From: Roseiarcus sp963806935 | GTDB lineage: Bacteria; Pseudomonadota; Alphaproteobacteria; Rhizobiales; Beijerinckiaceae | NCBI GenBank assembly: GCA_963806935.1 | Contig: CAWEAT010000016.1 | Coordinates: 89,237-153,236, forward strand | Length of the DNA: 64,000 nucleotides | Direction: 5' to 3' | Shown: positions 27,448-35,878 of the stretch, in pieces | How positions within the stretch are numbered: the first letter of the stretch is position 1 | How the letters are laid out: each line of letters begins with the position of its first letter | Notes under the pieces: generated by a model | What the model was told of the DNA's origin: nothing | Seen by the model: only the letters and a program-made list of their open reading frames with translations | Databases searched by the model: none | Made by a program: the position numbers and the translations under genes

Positions 27448-29248
27448 CTACGCCAGCGCCTCCCCCAGGTCACGGATCAGATCGTCGGCGGTTTCGAGCC
27501 CGATCGACAGGCGGATGACGTCGTCGCCGGCGCCGGCGGCGACGCGCTGGGCGTCGGTCAGCTGGCGGTGGGTGGTCGACGCCGGGTGGAGGATGAGACT
27601 GCGCGTATCGCCGATATTGGCGAGATGCGAGAACAGACGCACGTTTTCGACCAGCTTGACGCCCGCCTCGAAGCCGCCCTTGACGCCGAAGGTGAAGACG
27701 GCGCCGGCGCCTTTCGGCAGATATTTTTGCGCGAGCTTGTAATAGGCGCTGTCCTTGAGCCCGGCGTAGGACACCCACGCGACCCCGTCATGCCCGCGCA
27801 GGAATTCGGCGACCTTGCGTGCGTTCTCGACATGCCGCTCCATCCGCACGTGCAAAGTCTCGACGCCGGTGATGGTGAGGAAGGCGTTCATCGGCGCGAG
27901 CGCCGGGCCGAAATCGCGTAAGCCCACCGCCCGCGCCTTCATCGTGAAAGCAAAATCGCCGAAGTTCTCGAAGAATTTAAGCCCGTGATAGGCCGGCTCG
28001 GGGTCGGTCAGCGAGGGAAAGCGGTTCCCCTGCGACCAGTCGAACTTTCCCGAACTCGACCACGACGCCGCCGAGCGCGTTGCCATGGCCCGACAGGAAC
28101 TTGGTTGTCGAGTGGACGACGATGTCGGCGCCGTGCTCGATCGGGCGGCAGAGATAGGGCGTGGCGAGCGTGTTGTCGACGATGAGCGGAACGCCCGCGG
28201 CGTGGGCGATTCCCGCGACGCGCTCGATGTCGACGACGACGCCGCCGGGATTGGCGAGGTTCTCGATGAAGATTGCCTTGCATTTCGGCGTCAGCGCGCG
28301 GCGGAAATTTTCCGGCTCGCTCGGATCGACGAAATGGCAGGTCCAGCCGAGCTTCTTGAACGACAGCCCGAATTGCGTCAGCGAGCCGCCATAGAGGTTG
28401 CGTGAGGCGACAAACTCGTCGCCGGGCCCCATCAGCGTGAAGAAGGTCAGGAATTGCGCGGCGTGCCCCGACGCGGCGGCGACCGCCGCGCGCCCGCCCT
28501 CAAGCGCCGCGATCCGTTCCTCGAGCACGGCGACGGTCGGATTGGTCAGCCGCGAATAGATATAGCCGAAATTGTGCAGGTTGAAGAGCGAGGCGGCGTG
28601 ATCGACGTCGTCGAACACGTAGGCTGTGGTTTGATAGATCGGGGTCGAGCGCGCGCCAGTGGTAGGATCGGGCGCAGCGCCGGCATGGATCGCCCGGGTC
28701 TCGAAACCATATTCGAGGTTCCCCTGCGGCGCCGGGCGGCTCTTCGTCCTGCGCGGCAACGGCGGGGCCGGAGCGCGGTTGCGTATGATGCCGCTGTTGA
28801 CGCCGCTCCATGACAATTCGCCGCCAAGCCGCCCGAACTCGATTTTCGGGCACCGGTTCATGATGACTTCGATCCCGGCGGCCTCCGCGGATCTCGCCGC
28901 ATCGTCGTTGCGGACGCCGAGTTGCATCCACACGACCTTGGCGCCGATCGCGATCGCATCGGCGACGACGCCGGGCGCCTCCCGCGAGGTCCGGAACATG
29001 TCGACCATGTCGACCTTGTCGGGGATGTCGCGGAGCGAGCGGTAGACCGTCTCGCCGAGAAGGGCCTTGCCTGCTATCGCGGGATTGACCGGGATGACAC
29101 GATAGCCTTTGCCCTGGAGGTACTTCATCACGAAGTAGCTTGGCCGGTTCCAGTTGGGCGAGGCGCCGACCATCGCGATCGTCCTCACCCGCTCGAGGAT
29201 TGAGCGGATCTTGGCGTCGGAATAGGGAATGGGCTCGAGATCGGCCAT
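27448..29248 (-). CDS. CoA-binding domain fused to O-acetylhomoserine sulfhydrylase, one frameshift
   Basis: About 600 residues. Residues 1-145 are a YccU-like CoA-binding domain (AMVGASPNWNRPSYFVMKYL, MQLGVRNDDAARSAEAAG). A basic/Pro-rich linker of some 30 residues leads, with no stop, into a MetY-type PLP enzyme: ETRAIHAGAAPDPTTGAR, YSRLTNPTVAVLE, and the PLP lysine in HSTTKFLSGHG. The frame breaks near 28,045 at an extra T; removing it restores SGKFDW. MetY makes homocysteine from O-acetylhomoserine and sulfide. In relatives these parts are, as I recall, adjacent separate genes, so the fusion may be real or the result of a second indel in the linker. Confidence 0.8.
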
Positions 29249-29291
29249 CAGGCAGCGCGCTCCGTATGAAAAAGCGCGCCCATCCTAACGC

Positions 29292-29312
29292 ATAAGACAG
29301 TCGATGTCTTAT
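29292..29312. promoter_or_regulatory. inverted repeat upstream of the CoA-binding-MetY gene
   Basis: ATAAGACA, five bases, TGTCTTAT: a perfect 8-base dyad 44-64 bases before the start of the methionine gene on the minus strand. It is AT-rich in GC-rich surroundings and well placed for an operator. No SAM riboswitch fold was recognised in this short leader. Confidence 0.45.
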
Positions 29313-29326
29313 CCCGGACGCGTTTC

Positions 29327-29872
29327 TCAGGGTCGCGTTTCGGGTGTGCGCTTCTCGAGCGGCAGGCCGGCCGCGGCCCAACCGTCGGAGCCTTCGGGAT
29401 ACCAGGCGACGTTGGAGTAGCCGAGCGCCAGCGCGCGCTTGGCAGCGTTCCACGACATCCAGCAATCCTTCAAGCAGTAGAACACGAGCGGCCGCGGACG
29501 GCCGCTCAAGGCCTTGTCGAGCCCACGCCGAAAATAGTCGAGCATGACGGGCGCGAGCTCGCCATAGCCCGTATCGGGCAACCATAGGCTGCCTGGGATG
29601 TCGAACCGCGGCTTGTCCCGCCAGACGGCGTCGGCGGGCAGGCCGGCGGGGCGCGGCGGCTGCGGCAACACGTCGATGAACGCGGCCTCGCCCGTGCGCT
29701 GCATCGCCGCCGCCTCTTCTGTCGTCAGAACGCGCGCGCCTTTCAGGCTCACCGGCGTCGGCGACCGATAGTCGCTCTGCCGATACGAATCCGGTTCTGG
29801 CGGCGCGGTCGCGGCCATCGCCGCGAACGATGCAATCCAGGTGACGAGAGCGGCGACCAGCGCCGATTGCAA
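29327..29872 (-). CDS. PQQ-associated CXXCW-motif rhodanese-like periplasmic protein
   Basis: 181 residues with a signal peptide cut near AAMA. The sequence VFYCLKDCWMSWNAAKRA contains the paired cysteines followed by Trp that define the PQQ-dependent-catabolism CXXCW family, a rhodanese variant. The closing GYSNVAWYPEGSDGWAAAGLPL is rhodanese-like. It accompanies quinoprotein alcohol dehydrogenases in methylotrophs; the chemistry is unknown, perhaps thiol or sulfur transfer. It is divergent from two further members of the same set across a 190-base gap. Confidence 0.88.
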   Translation of the reverse strand: MQSALVAALVTWIASFAAMAATAPPEPDSYRQSDYRSPTPVSLKGARVLTTEEAAAMQRTGEAAFIDVLPQPPRPAGLPADAVWRDKPRFDIPGSLWLPDTGYGELAPVMLDYFRRGLDKALSGRPRPLVFYCLKDCWMSWNAAKRALALGYSNVAWYPEGSDGWAAAGLPLEKRTPETRP

Positions 29873-30063
29873 GTTTCGAACTTCTTAATCTCACGCGGAC
29901 CCCAGGCTTGCGCTTGCAGCCGCCTATAGCATGACGCTCATAGCCAGAGCGCGCCGGACAACTCTTCTATCGCTTCACCTACGCTTGCGATGGCGGTTTT
30001 CAGCAATGCCGCTGCGGTCGATGGCGTTGCCCGCCATCAGCGGGCTGGTATGCTCTGCTCGAA

Positions 30064-31017
30064 ATGCCGAATTGGAACATCCGCTGGCTCATCGGCGCTC
30101 TTCTCGTCGCCATTCTCGCGTTCTCTCCGCGCGGCGCGTTCTGCGGCGCGGCCCTCCCTCCCCTGCCGGTGCAGGAAGTCGCGGCGGGCGTCTTCGTCCA
30201 TCAGGGCGAAATCGCGCTCATGAGCGAGGAGAACCTCGGCGACATCGCCAACATCGGTTTCGTGATCGGCGACAAGGGCGTGGCCGTCATCGATACGGGC
30301 GGCAGCGTGCCGATCGGCCGGCGACTGCTGGCGGCGATCCGCGCCCGCACGAACAAGCCGATCCTTTATGTCATCAACACGCACGAACATCCCGATCACG
30401 TCTTCGGCAACGCAGCCTTCGAGGGCCTTGGAGCGACCTATGTCGGCCACCACAATCTGCCGCGAGCCCTGGCGATGCGGGGCGAATTCTATCTCAAGGC
30501 GTTTCGCAGGATCATTGGCGACAAGCTCGTCGATGAGGTCAAGATCATCCCGCCGACCTTGACCGTCGCCGACCGTACGACGCTCGACCTCGGCGGACGC
30601 ATTCTGGAATTGCGGGCCTGGCCGCCGGCTCACACGGATTGCGATCTTACCGTCTTCGATCAGGCCACGCGCACCCTTTTCGCCGGCGATCTCGTGTTCG
30701 TCGGTCATCTGCCGATCATCGACGGCTCGCTGAAGGGCTGGCTCGCCGACCTCGACGGGCTCGCGGCCGTCCCTGCCCAACGCGTCGTTCCCGGCCATGG
30801 CCCGGTCGGGCTCCCCTGGCCTCAGGCGGTCGACAGCGAGCGGGCTTACTTCTCGGGCCTCGCCAGGGACGTGAAGACGTCGATTGCCCGCGGCGAACCT
30901 GTCGAGGGGGCGGTCAAGTGGGCGGGACAATCTGAGCGGGATGACTGGCGCCTGTTCGACGACTATAATGCGCGTAACGTCACGGCCGCCTATTCGGAAT
31001 TCGAATGGGACCAGTAG
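30064..31017 (+). CDS. quinoprotein relay zinc metallo-hydrolase
   Basis: 317 residues. Signal peptide ends near FCGAALP. A metallo-beta-lactamase fold follows with the zinc motif NTHEHPDHVFGN, the downstream His in PPAHTDCDLTVFD, and GHGPVG. This family (quinoprotein relay system zinc metallohydrolase) sits beside PQQ dehydrogenases and SoxYZ-like carriers and is thought to act on the carrier's thiol adduct in the periplasm. The next gene is that carrier, 32 bases on. Confidence 0.88.
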   Translation: MPNWNIRWLIGALLVAILAFSPRGAFCGAALPPLPVQEVAAGVFVHQGEIALMSEENLGDIANIGFVIGDKGVAVIDTGGSVPIGRRLLAAIRARTNKPILYVINTHEHPDHVFGNAAFEGLGATYVGHHNLPRALAMRGEFYLKAFRRIIGDKLVDEVKIIPPTLTVADRTTLDLGGRILELRAWPPAHTDCDLTVFDQATRTLFAGDLVFVGHLPIIDGSLKGWLADLDGLAAVPAQRVVPGHGPVGLPWPQAVDSERAYFSGLARDVKTSIARGEPVEGAVKWAGQSERDDWRLFDDYNARNVTAAYSEFEWDQ

Positions 31018-31049
31018 GCTGACCAAACTTCCGGGATGGAGGCGCTGCA

Positions 31050-31868
31050 ATGGCGCGAACAATCACCAGGCGGCAGGCCCTCGCCGGCGCCGCGTTCGCT
31101 TGCGCGACAGGCGGGCGCGCATTCGCTCAAGACGCCGAGGATCCTGACCTTTGGCCCGAGCTCGCGCGCCTGTTCTTCGACGGCCGGCCGACCGTCGAGG
31201 ATGCTGGCCTGGTCTCCTTCGAGGCGCCCGCGCGCGCCGAGGACGCGGCGCTGGTTCCGATGTCGTTCTCCGCCCGATTGCCGGATGGAGATCCGCGCCG
31301 GGTCGTCAAACTGACGCTCGTCATCGACCAGAACCCGGTTCCGCTCGCGGCCGCGTTCACGCTTGGCGAGAAGGCGGGCGACACGCGCATCTCGACCCGG
31401 GTGCGGGTCAATTCCTACACCGACGTCCACCTCGTCGCGGAGCTCAGCGACGGCTCGCTCCACATGGCGACCCGGTTCGTCAAGGCCGCGGGCGGCTGCT
31501 CGGCGCCGATGGTCAAGAGCATGGACGACGCGCTCGCAACGCTCGGCCAGATGAAGTTCCGCGTTCTGCCGCCGACCGCGGAGGCGCCGAACGAGGCGCT
31601 CCTCATGGTCCGTCACCCCAACAATTCCGGCCTGCAGATGGATCAATTGACCCGGCTCTATACGCCGGCGCGCTATATCGACCAGCTCGCGGTCTACCAG
31701 GGAACGGACCTCGTTTTCTCGATGAAGGGCGGCATATCGATCTCGGAGGACCCGAACTTCCGCTTCACCTTCAAGCCCAACGGCGCGAAGGAGTTTCACG
31801 CCGAAGGCCAGGATACGGCCGGCAAGACCTTCTCCGGCGTCTGGCCCGCGACCCGCGACGGCGCATAA
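31050..31868 (+). CDS. quinoprotein dehydrogenase-associated SoxYZ-like carrier
   Basis: 272 residues, with a twin-arginine-like RRQALAGAAFACA signal. The first domain resembles SoxY but carries its cysteine in the middle, AAGGCSAPMVKSMDD, and the second domain resembles SoxZ. In sulfur oxidation SoxY carries intermediates on a terminal Cys; in this PQQ-linked version the load is unknown. It forms an operon with the metallohydrolase. The dehydrogenase it serves is not in the window. Confidence 0.9.
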   Translation: MARTITRRQALAGAAFACATGGRAFAQDAEDPDLWPELARLFFDGRPTVEDAGLVSFEAPARAEDAALVPMSFSARLPDGDPRRVVKLTLVIDQNPVPLAAAFTLGEKAGDTRISTRVRVNSYTDVHLVAELSDGSLHMATRFVKAAGGCSAPMVKSMDDALATLGQMKFRVLPPTAEAPNEALLMVRHPNNSGLQMDQLTRLYTPARYIDQLAVYQGTDLVFSMKGGISISEDPNFRFTFKPNGAKEFHAEGQDTAGKTFSGVWPATRDGA

Positions 31869-31900
31869 TTCGAGCGGACGTTGTTCCGGCGATGCGCGCG

Positions 31901-32017
31901 CTACTTGACGCTGCTTGCGTCCGGATCGTCTCCCGCAAGCGTCCGTCTCGGGTAGACGCAGATCAATCCCAGGCGAACCAGCGCCACCGACAGGACGGCC
32001 AAGATCACATAGCTCAC
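31901..32017 (-). CDS. possible small membrane protein
   Basis: 38 residues from a GTG start five bases after GGAGAGA. One hydrophobic segment, SYVILAVLSVALVRLGLICVY, then a short polar tail. No family recognised. It is supported only by a ribosome site and a membrane-type profile, in a 330-base gap between the SoxYZ-like gene and the tRNA. Confidence 0.35.
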   Translation of the reverse strand: MSYVILAVLSVALVRLGLICVYPRRTLAGDDPDASSVK

Positions 32018-32194
32018 GCTTCTCTCTCCGGCACGAGCCCCCGAGCAAATCATTTTCCGCCCAAAAGGGTAACTTTCCGTCAACGGCGAGGGCTGTTGCC
32101 GTCAGCCGTCGCCGCCCGGCGCGAAGGCCGAAGCGCGACGGCGCCCTTTCGGTCGCGGCGGACACTCGGTTTGCCGGAAAGCCCTTGAAATATC

Positions 32195-32270
32195 TGGCTC
32201 CCCGAGCAGGACTCGAACCTGCGACCATTCGATTAACAGTCGAATGCTCTACCAGCTGAGCTATCGGGGA
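32195..32270 (-). tRNA. tRNA-Asn (anticodon GTT)
   Basis: A full cloverleaf of 76 bases including an encoded CCA. The acceptor stem pairs TCCCCGA with TCGGGGA; the D-arm is GCTCAGCTGGTAGAGC; the anticodon loop is CTGTTAA; the T-arm contains GGTTCGAGTCC. The loop gives GTT, which reads AAC/AAU asparagine codons. Confidence 0.96.
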
Positions 32271-32364
32271 TCAGCGCGGGGCGGGGTATAGCAGAATCCG
32301 GGGCGATGGAAAGCGTGTTTTTGCCGCTTGCGCGCGACGCGCAGGCGCGAGCACCCTCGCCGCC

Positions 32365-33993
32365 ATGCTCGATCCCAAGGCGCATCCTGAGCTCCTGACC
32401 CCGGCCGAAATGAGCGAGGCTGACCGCTTCGCCGTCGCCGCCGGAACGCCGGGCATCACGCTCATGGAGCGGGCCGGCCTTGCGGTCGCCGACGAAGCGG
32501 CGCGGCTTGCCAGGTCGCGCGGCCGGATCGTCGTCCTCTGCGGCCCGGGCGGCAATGGCGGCGACGGCTTCGTCGCCGCGCGCCTTCTGGCTCAGCGCGG
32601 CTACCCGGTCGAGCTCGGGCTCCTGGGGAAGCGCGAAGCGCTGAAAGGCGATCCGGCGCTTGCCGCCGCGCGCTATGAGGGGCGGGTCCTCGACGCCGCG
32701 GCGGTCGATCCGGCCGGCGCCGCTTGCGTCATCGACGCCCTGTTCGGGGCCGGCCTCGCGCGCGACATCGATGGCGCTGCGAAAGCGATCATCGAGCGCG
32801 TCAATGTTTTCGCCCGCGCCGGCGGGCGCGTGCTCGCGGTCGACGTCCCCTCCGGCGTCGACGGAGGAACGGGCAAGGTGCGCGGCGTCGCGGTCGAGGC
32901 GAGCGCGAGCGTCACTTTCTTCCGGCTCAAGCCCGGGCACCTGCTCATGCCCGGCCGCGCGCTTGGCGGCGCGATCCGGCTCGCCGAGATCGGCATCCCC
33001 GAGGCGGCGCTCACGCGCATCGCGCCGCAAGCCTTCGTCAACGCGCCCGCCGTCTGGCGCGCCGCGCTGCCGCGGGTGAGCGCAGAAAGCCACAAATACG
33101 CCCGCGGCGCGGTTCTCGTCCTCAGCGGCGCCGCGCATCGGACCGGGGCCGCCCGGCTCGCCGCGCGCGCGGCGCTGCGCTCGGGCGCCGGCATCGTCAC
33201 TGTCGCGAGCCCGCCCGACGCGGTCGCGGAAAACGCGGCGCATCTGACCGCGGTGATGGTCGCGCCGTTCGCGAACACGAGCGAATTCGAGGCGCTGCTC
33301 GCCGACGAGCGACGGCGCGCGATCACGCTCGGCCCCGGCGCGGGCGTCGGCGCGGGGCTGCGCAAGCTCGTCGCAGCAGCGCTGACGAGACCCGCCGAGC
33401 GGCGCACGGTCGTGCTCGACGCCGACGCGCTGGTGAGCTTCGCCGGCGACGCGGCGCGGCTCAAGGCGCTCATCGCCCGCGGCGGACATGGCGCGGTGAT
33501 GACCCCGCACGAGGGCGAGTTCGCCCGGCTGTTCGAGGGCGCGCCCGGCGTCAGGCTCGACGACGACAAGCTCACGCGCGCACGTACCGCCGCGCGCTTC
33601 ATGGGCGCGGTCGTGCTCATCAAGGGCGCCGACACCGTGGTCGCCGCGCCGGACGGCCGCGCGACGATCGGCTGGGACCTGCCGCCGTGGCTCGCCACCG
33701 CCGGCTCCGGCGACGTGCTCTCGGGCCTCGTCTCCGGCCTCGCCGCCCAGGGGATGGCGCCGTTCGAAGCCGCCTCCGCGGCCGTCTGGCTGCACGGCGC
33801 CTGCGGGCGCGCGCTCGGGGAGGGTCTCATCGCCGAGGACCTGCCGGAGGCGCTGCCGGGGGTGCTGAAGGGGCTGAGTAGGCCTGCCGGAGCGGCCGGG
33901 CGGGAGGTGTTGCGTCTTCGCGTCCGATTGGGCCTTTTCAAGGGCTTAGGCGCCTTTCTCTGCAACGGGACGCGGCGTGATAAACTTATGTGA
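32365..33993 (+). CDS. nnrDE: bifunctional NAD(P)H-hydrate epimerase / ADP-dependent dehydratase
   Basis: 542 residues in two domains. The N-terminal epimerase (YjeF_N) has LCGPGGNGGDGFVAARLL and DVPSGVDGGTGKV. The C-terminal carbohydrate-kinase-like domain has GPGAGVGAGL, MTPHEGEFARLF and the catalytic ATAGSGDVLSGLVSGL. Together they repair hydrated NADH/NADPH. The last 35 residues after LPGVLKGL have no family counterpart and may reflect a lost stop or indel near 33,880. Confidence 0.92.
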   Translation: MLDPKAHPELLTPAEMSEADRFAVAAGTPGITLMERAGLAVADEAARLARSRGRIVVLCGPGGNGGDGFVAARLLAQRGYPVELGLLGKREALKGDPALAAARYEGRVLDAAAVDPAGAACVIDALFGAGLARDIDGAAKAIIERVNVFARAGGRVLAVDVPSGVDGGTGKVRGVAVEASASVTFFRLKPGHLLMPGRALGGAIRLAEIGIPEAALTRIAPQAFVNAPAVWRAALPRVSAESHKYARGAVLVLSGAAHRTGAARLAARAALRSGAGIVTVASPPDAVAENAAHLTAVMVAPFANTSEFEALLADERRRAITLGPGAGVGAGLRKLVAAALTRPAERRTVVLDADALVSFAGDAARLKALIARGGHGAVMTPHEGEFARLFEGAPGVRLDDDKLTRARTAARFMGAVVLIKGADTVVAAPDGRATIGWDLPPWLATAGSGDVLSGLVSGLAAQGMAPFEAASAAVWLHGACGRALGEGLIAEDLPEALPGVLKGLSRPAGAAGREVLRLRVRLGLFKGLGAFLCNGTRRDKLM

Positions 33994-34065
33994 GATGGAT
34001 TATATGTAAACAAAGCGGACTATGAATCTAGCGGCAAATCGCCCATCCAACCCATGCGCTCGCCA

Positions 34066-34180
34066 ATCGAGGACGTCATGACACGATCCTTTGTCGCGCT
34101 CCGCTGATCAGCGCCGGTCGGCAACGGCGCTGCGGGAGAGAGGCGCTTAGAAGGTCGCCGTACGGCCATACCACAGATCG
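34066..34180 (+). pseudogene. decayed duplicate of the cytochrome c gene 5' end
   Basis: The leader and first codons at 34066-34105 (AATCGAGGACGTCATGA...) repeat those at 34286-34320, and a second matching block GAAGGTCGCCG(T)ACGGCC occurs at about 34,149 and 34,379 in the same order. The upstream copy stops after nine codons and lacks the heme motif. This reads as a partial tandem duplication of the next gene that has decayed. Confidence 0.5.
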
Positions 34181-34299
34181 TTTCGCGAGGCTTCAGGATG
34201 ATGAACGCCTTGCGGCACTCGGAGCGCCGTGACACGGAAGGCGGCGCTTCAGGGTCTCGTCCCGCGCAAGCCCGACCGCGCACGTCAATCGAGGACGCC

Positions 34300-34653
34300 A
34301 TGAGAAGATCGGCCGTCGCCGCTTTTGCCCTGATCCTGGCCTTCGCGGCCCTGCGGCCCGCGCTTGGGCAGGAGGCGCGAAGGTCGCCGACGGCCGCCAG
34401 ATCGCGCTCAAAATCTGCGCGATCTGCCATGTCGTGACGGAGGATCAGGCTGTCCCGCCGACGATGAAGCCGCCCGCCCCGCCCTTCGCCGAGATCGCCG
34501 CCCGGCCCAACGTGAACGAGGCTTTCCTGCGTGACTTTCTGATGAAGCCGCACGGCGAAGCGCGCGCGATGAGCGCCATGCCCGGCTTCCTGATGCCGAG
34601 CACCCAGGCCGACGCGGTGATCGCATATCTGATGGGTTTGAAGGCGCGAGTGA
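34300..34653 (+). CDS. periplasmic c-type cytochrome, frameshifted
   Basis: A signal peptide (MRRSAVAAFALILAFAALRPALGQ) starts at 34300. The heme site CAICHV and the distal-Met region MSAMPGFLMPSTQADAVIAYLMGLK follow in another frame; the shift is near 34,378. About 115 residues, a small class I monoheme cytochrome c. After GLK the frame runs on without a stop, while a TGA in another frame lies at 34651-34653, so a second indel is likely and this end is approximate. Confidence 0.7.
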
Positions 34654-34655
34654 GA

Positions 34656-34678
34656 CCCCTCTCCCATCGGGAGAGGGG
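34656..34678. terminator. hairpin between convergent genes
   Basis: CCCCTCTCCC and GGGAGAGGGG pair perfectly across a three-base ATC loop. It lies between the 3' ends of the cytochrome c and RbsD/FucU genes and could end both transcripts, though it lacks a T run. Confidence 0.55.
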
Positions 34679-34703
34679 GGCCTTCGCTCCCTGCCCCTGG
34701 GGC

Positions 34704-35153
34704 TCACTCCGGCGGCACGACGCCTTTCTTGAAGATGAAGTCGCCGTAGAAGCGGCGTTCGCCGGTGACGAGGATGACGAAGGCGTTCTTGGCCCGCTCG
34801 TAGAAGTCGAAGCGCTCGATGCCTTGCAGCGGCACGTGCTTGCCCGCGGCGCGGTCGAGCACGGCCTGGACCTCGCGCTGCACCGGCGGGATGGCGTCAG
34901 GATCGCCGACCACCTCCATCCGCCCCGCGGGATCGGGGACGAACGTGTCGAGCGGCATCACCGACAGGATCGCCTCGACCGCACGGGCGGCGGAAACGCC
35001 AGCCATCAGCAGCGGCAAGCCGGTGGCGGTCGATATCGCGGTCGAAACGGCGGGGTAGTTGGTGTCGACGACCGCAATCTCGTCGCCGTGGCCCATTCGC
35101 CTCAGCGCGTAGAGCAGATCCGCATCGAGCAGCGGATCGATTCCCCAAAGCAT
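34704..35153 (-). CDS. RbsD/FucU-family sugar mutarotase
   Basis: 149 residues. The opening LLWGID-type block, LLYALRRMGHGDEIAVVDTNYPA, contains the His and Asp conserved in RbsD/FucU, and the end ERFDFYERAKNAFVILVTGERRFYGDFIFKKGV carries the YERA and Tyr-Gly features of the FucU branch. These enzymes interconvert sugar anomers (fucose, ribose and others). No sugar operon is adjacent, so the substrate is open. Confidence 0.88.
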   Translation of the reverse strand: MLWGIDPLLDADLLYALRRMGHGDEIAVVDTNYPAVSTAISTATGLPLLMAGVSAARAVEAILSVMPLDTFVPDPAGRMEVVGDPDAIPPVQREVQAVLDRAAGKHVPLQGIERFDFYERAKNAFVILVTGERRFYGDFIFKKGVVPPE

Positions 35154-35245
35154 ATTCCCCTCCCTCGGCTCATCTCGCCTGCGAAAGCCGACGATAGCGG
35201 GATTTCAGGGGGTTGGCGAATGCTGGACCGGCTTCGGTGACGCAG

Positions 35246-35509
35246 TCATTGATGCTTGAGCCAATCGCGCAACGCGGCGTTGACGCGTGTCTGCCAGCCC
35301 TCGCCTTTTTCCCGGAACGCGGCGAGAATATCGGCGTCGAGACGGATCGTCGTGGAGACCTTTCGCGACGCCACGCGCGGCCGGCCTCGGCGAACGGGAG
35401 TCGCTGCGAGCTTGGCCGCCCATTCCGGGGTTGACAGATCAGGCGCGTCGTCAGGATCGACCCAGTCGGCGGCCGTAGAGTTTTTGTTCGACTCATGCGC
35501 ATTCCTCAT
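35246..35509 (-). CDS. BrnA-like ribbon-helix-helix antitoxin
   Basis: 87 residues. The C-terminal half, STTIRLDADILAAFREKGEG then WQTRVNAALRDWL, is the BrnA antitoxin signature: a DNA-binding ribbon-helix-helix ending in the typical WQTRxNxxLR. The ATG overlaps the stop of the HicB gene in an ATGA. BrnA normally pairs with the RNase toxin BrnT, upstream of it; here that place is taken by a HicB antitoxin and no BrnT is present. Confidence 0.82.
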   Translation of the reverse strand: MRNAHESNKNSTAADWVDPDDAPDLSTPEWAAKLAATPVRRGRPRVASRKVSTTIRLDADILAAFREKGEGWQTRVNAALRDWLKHQ

Positions 35510-35679
35510 CGAAATGATCCGGCGGCCGCCGTCCCCGACAGGCATCCTTCGATCGCTTCGCGCAGATTGCCGAGCAGCTCCTCCATCGTGTCGCCCTGCG
35601 TGGCGCAGCCCGGAATCGCCGGAACCTCGGCCCAATAGCCGCCTTCTTCGGCCTCGTGCACCACAACTTTGATTTTCAA
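35506..35679 (-). CDS. HicB-family antitoxin
   Basis: 57 residues from a TTG start; earlier in-frame codons read through a palindromic repeat and are not credible. KIKVVVHEAEEGGYWAEVPA then IPGCATQGDTMEELLGNLRE is the classic partial RNase-H fold of HicB. The usual C-terminal DNA-binding helix is missing, so only the toxin-neutralising part remains. No HicA toxin is found on either side. Confidence 0.8.
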   Translation of the reverse strand: MKIKVVVHEAEEGGYWAEVPAIPGCATQGDTMEELLGNLREAIEGCLSGTAAAGSFR

Positions 35680-35767
35680 AACTCCGAATCCTCTTGGCTC
35701 GAGAGGCGACACGCGAAACCGGAATCCTGGGCGCATTCCGACGCCGCCAAACGCGTCAGAGCCTCGA

Positions 35768-35800
35768 CTCTGGATGCCCGCATTCGCGGGCATGACAGAG
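35768..35800. repeat. palindromic intergenic repeat, family A
   Basis: CTGGATGCCCGC, ATT, GCGGGCATGACAG forms a hairpin with stem GATGCCCGC/GCGGGCAT. A near-identical copy is at 55160-55190. The spread and structure are those of REP elements. Confidence 0.75.
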
Positions 35801-35878
35801 TTGCGTCAACTGACGGACCGTGCCTCTAGACGCAATCTGCTTCGGGGGCGCGACAGGGGTCCGGTAGAACTGCCCGCC

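Noticed and set aside
29249..29330. SAM-II riboswitch before the MetY fusion
   Set aside because: The leader is short and shows only a simple dyad; no conserved SAM-II core was recognised.
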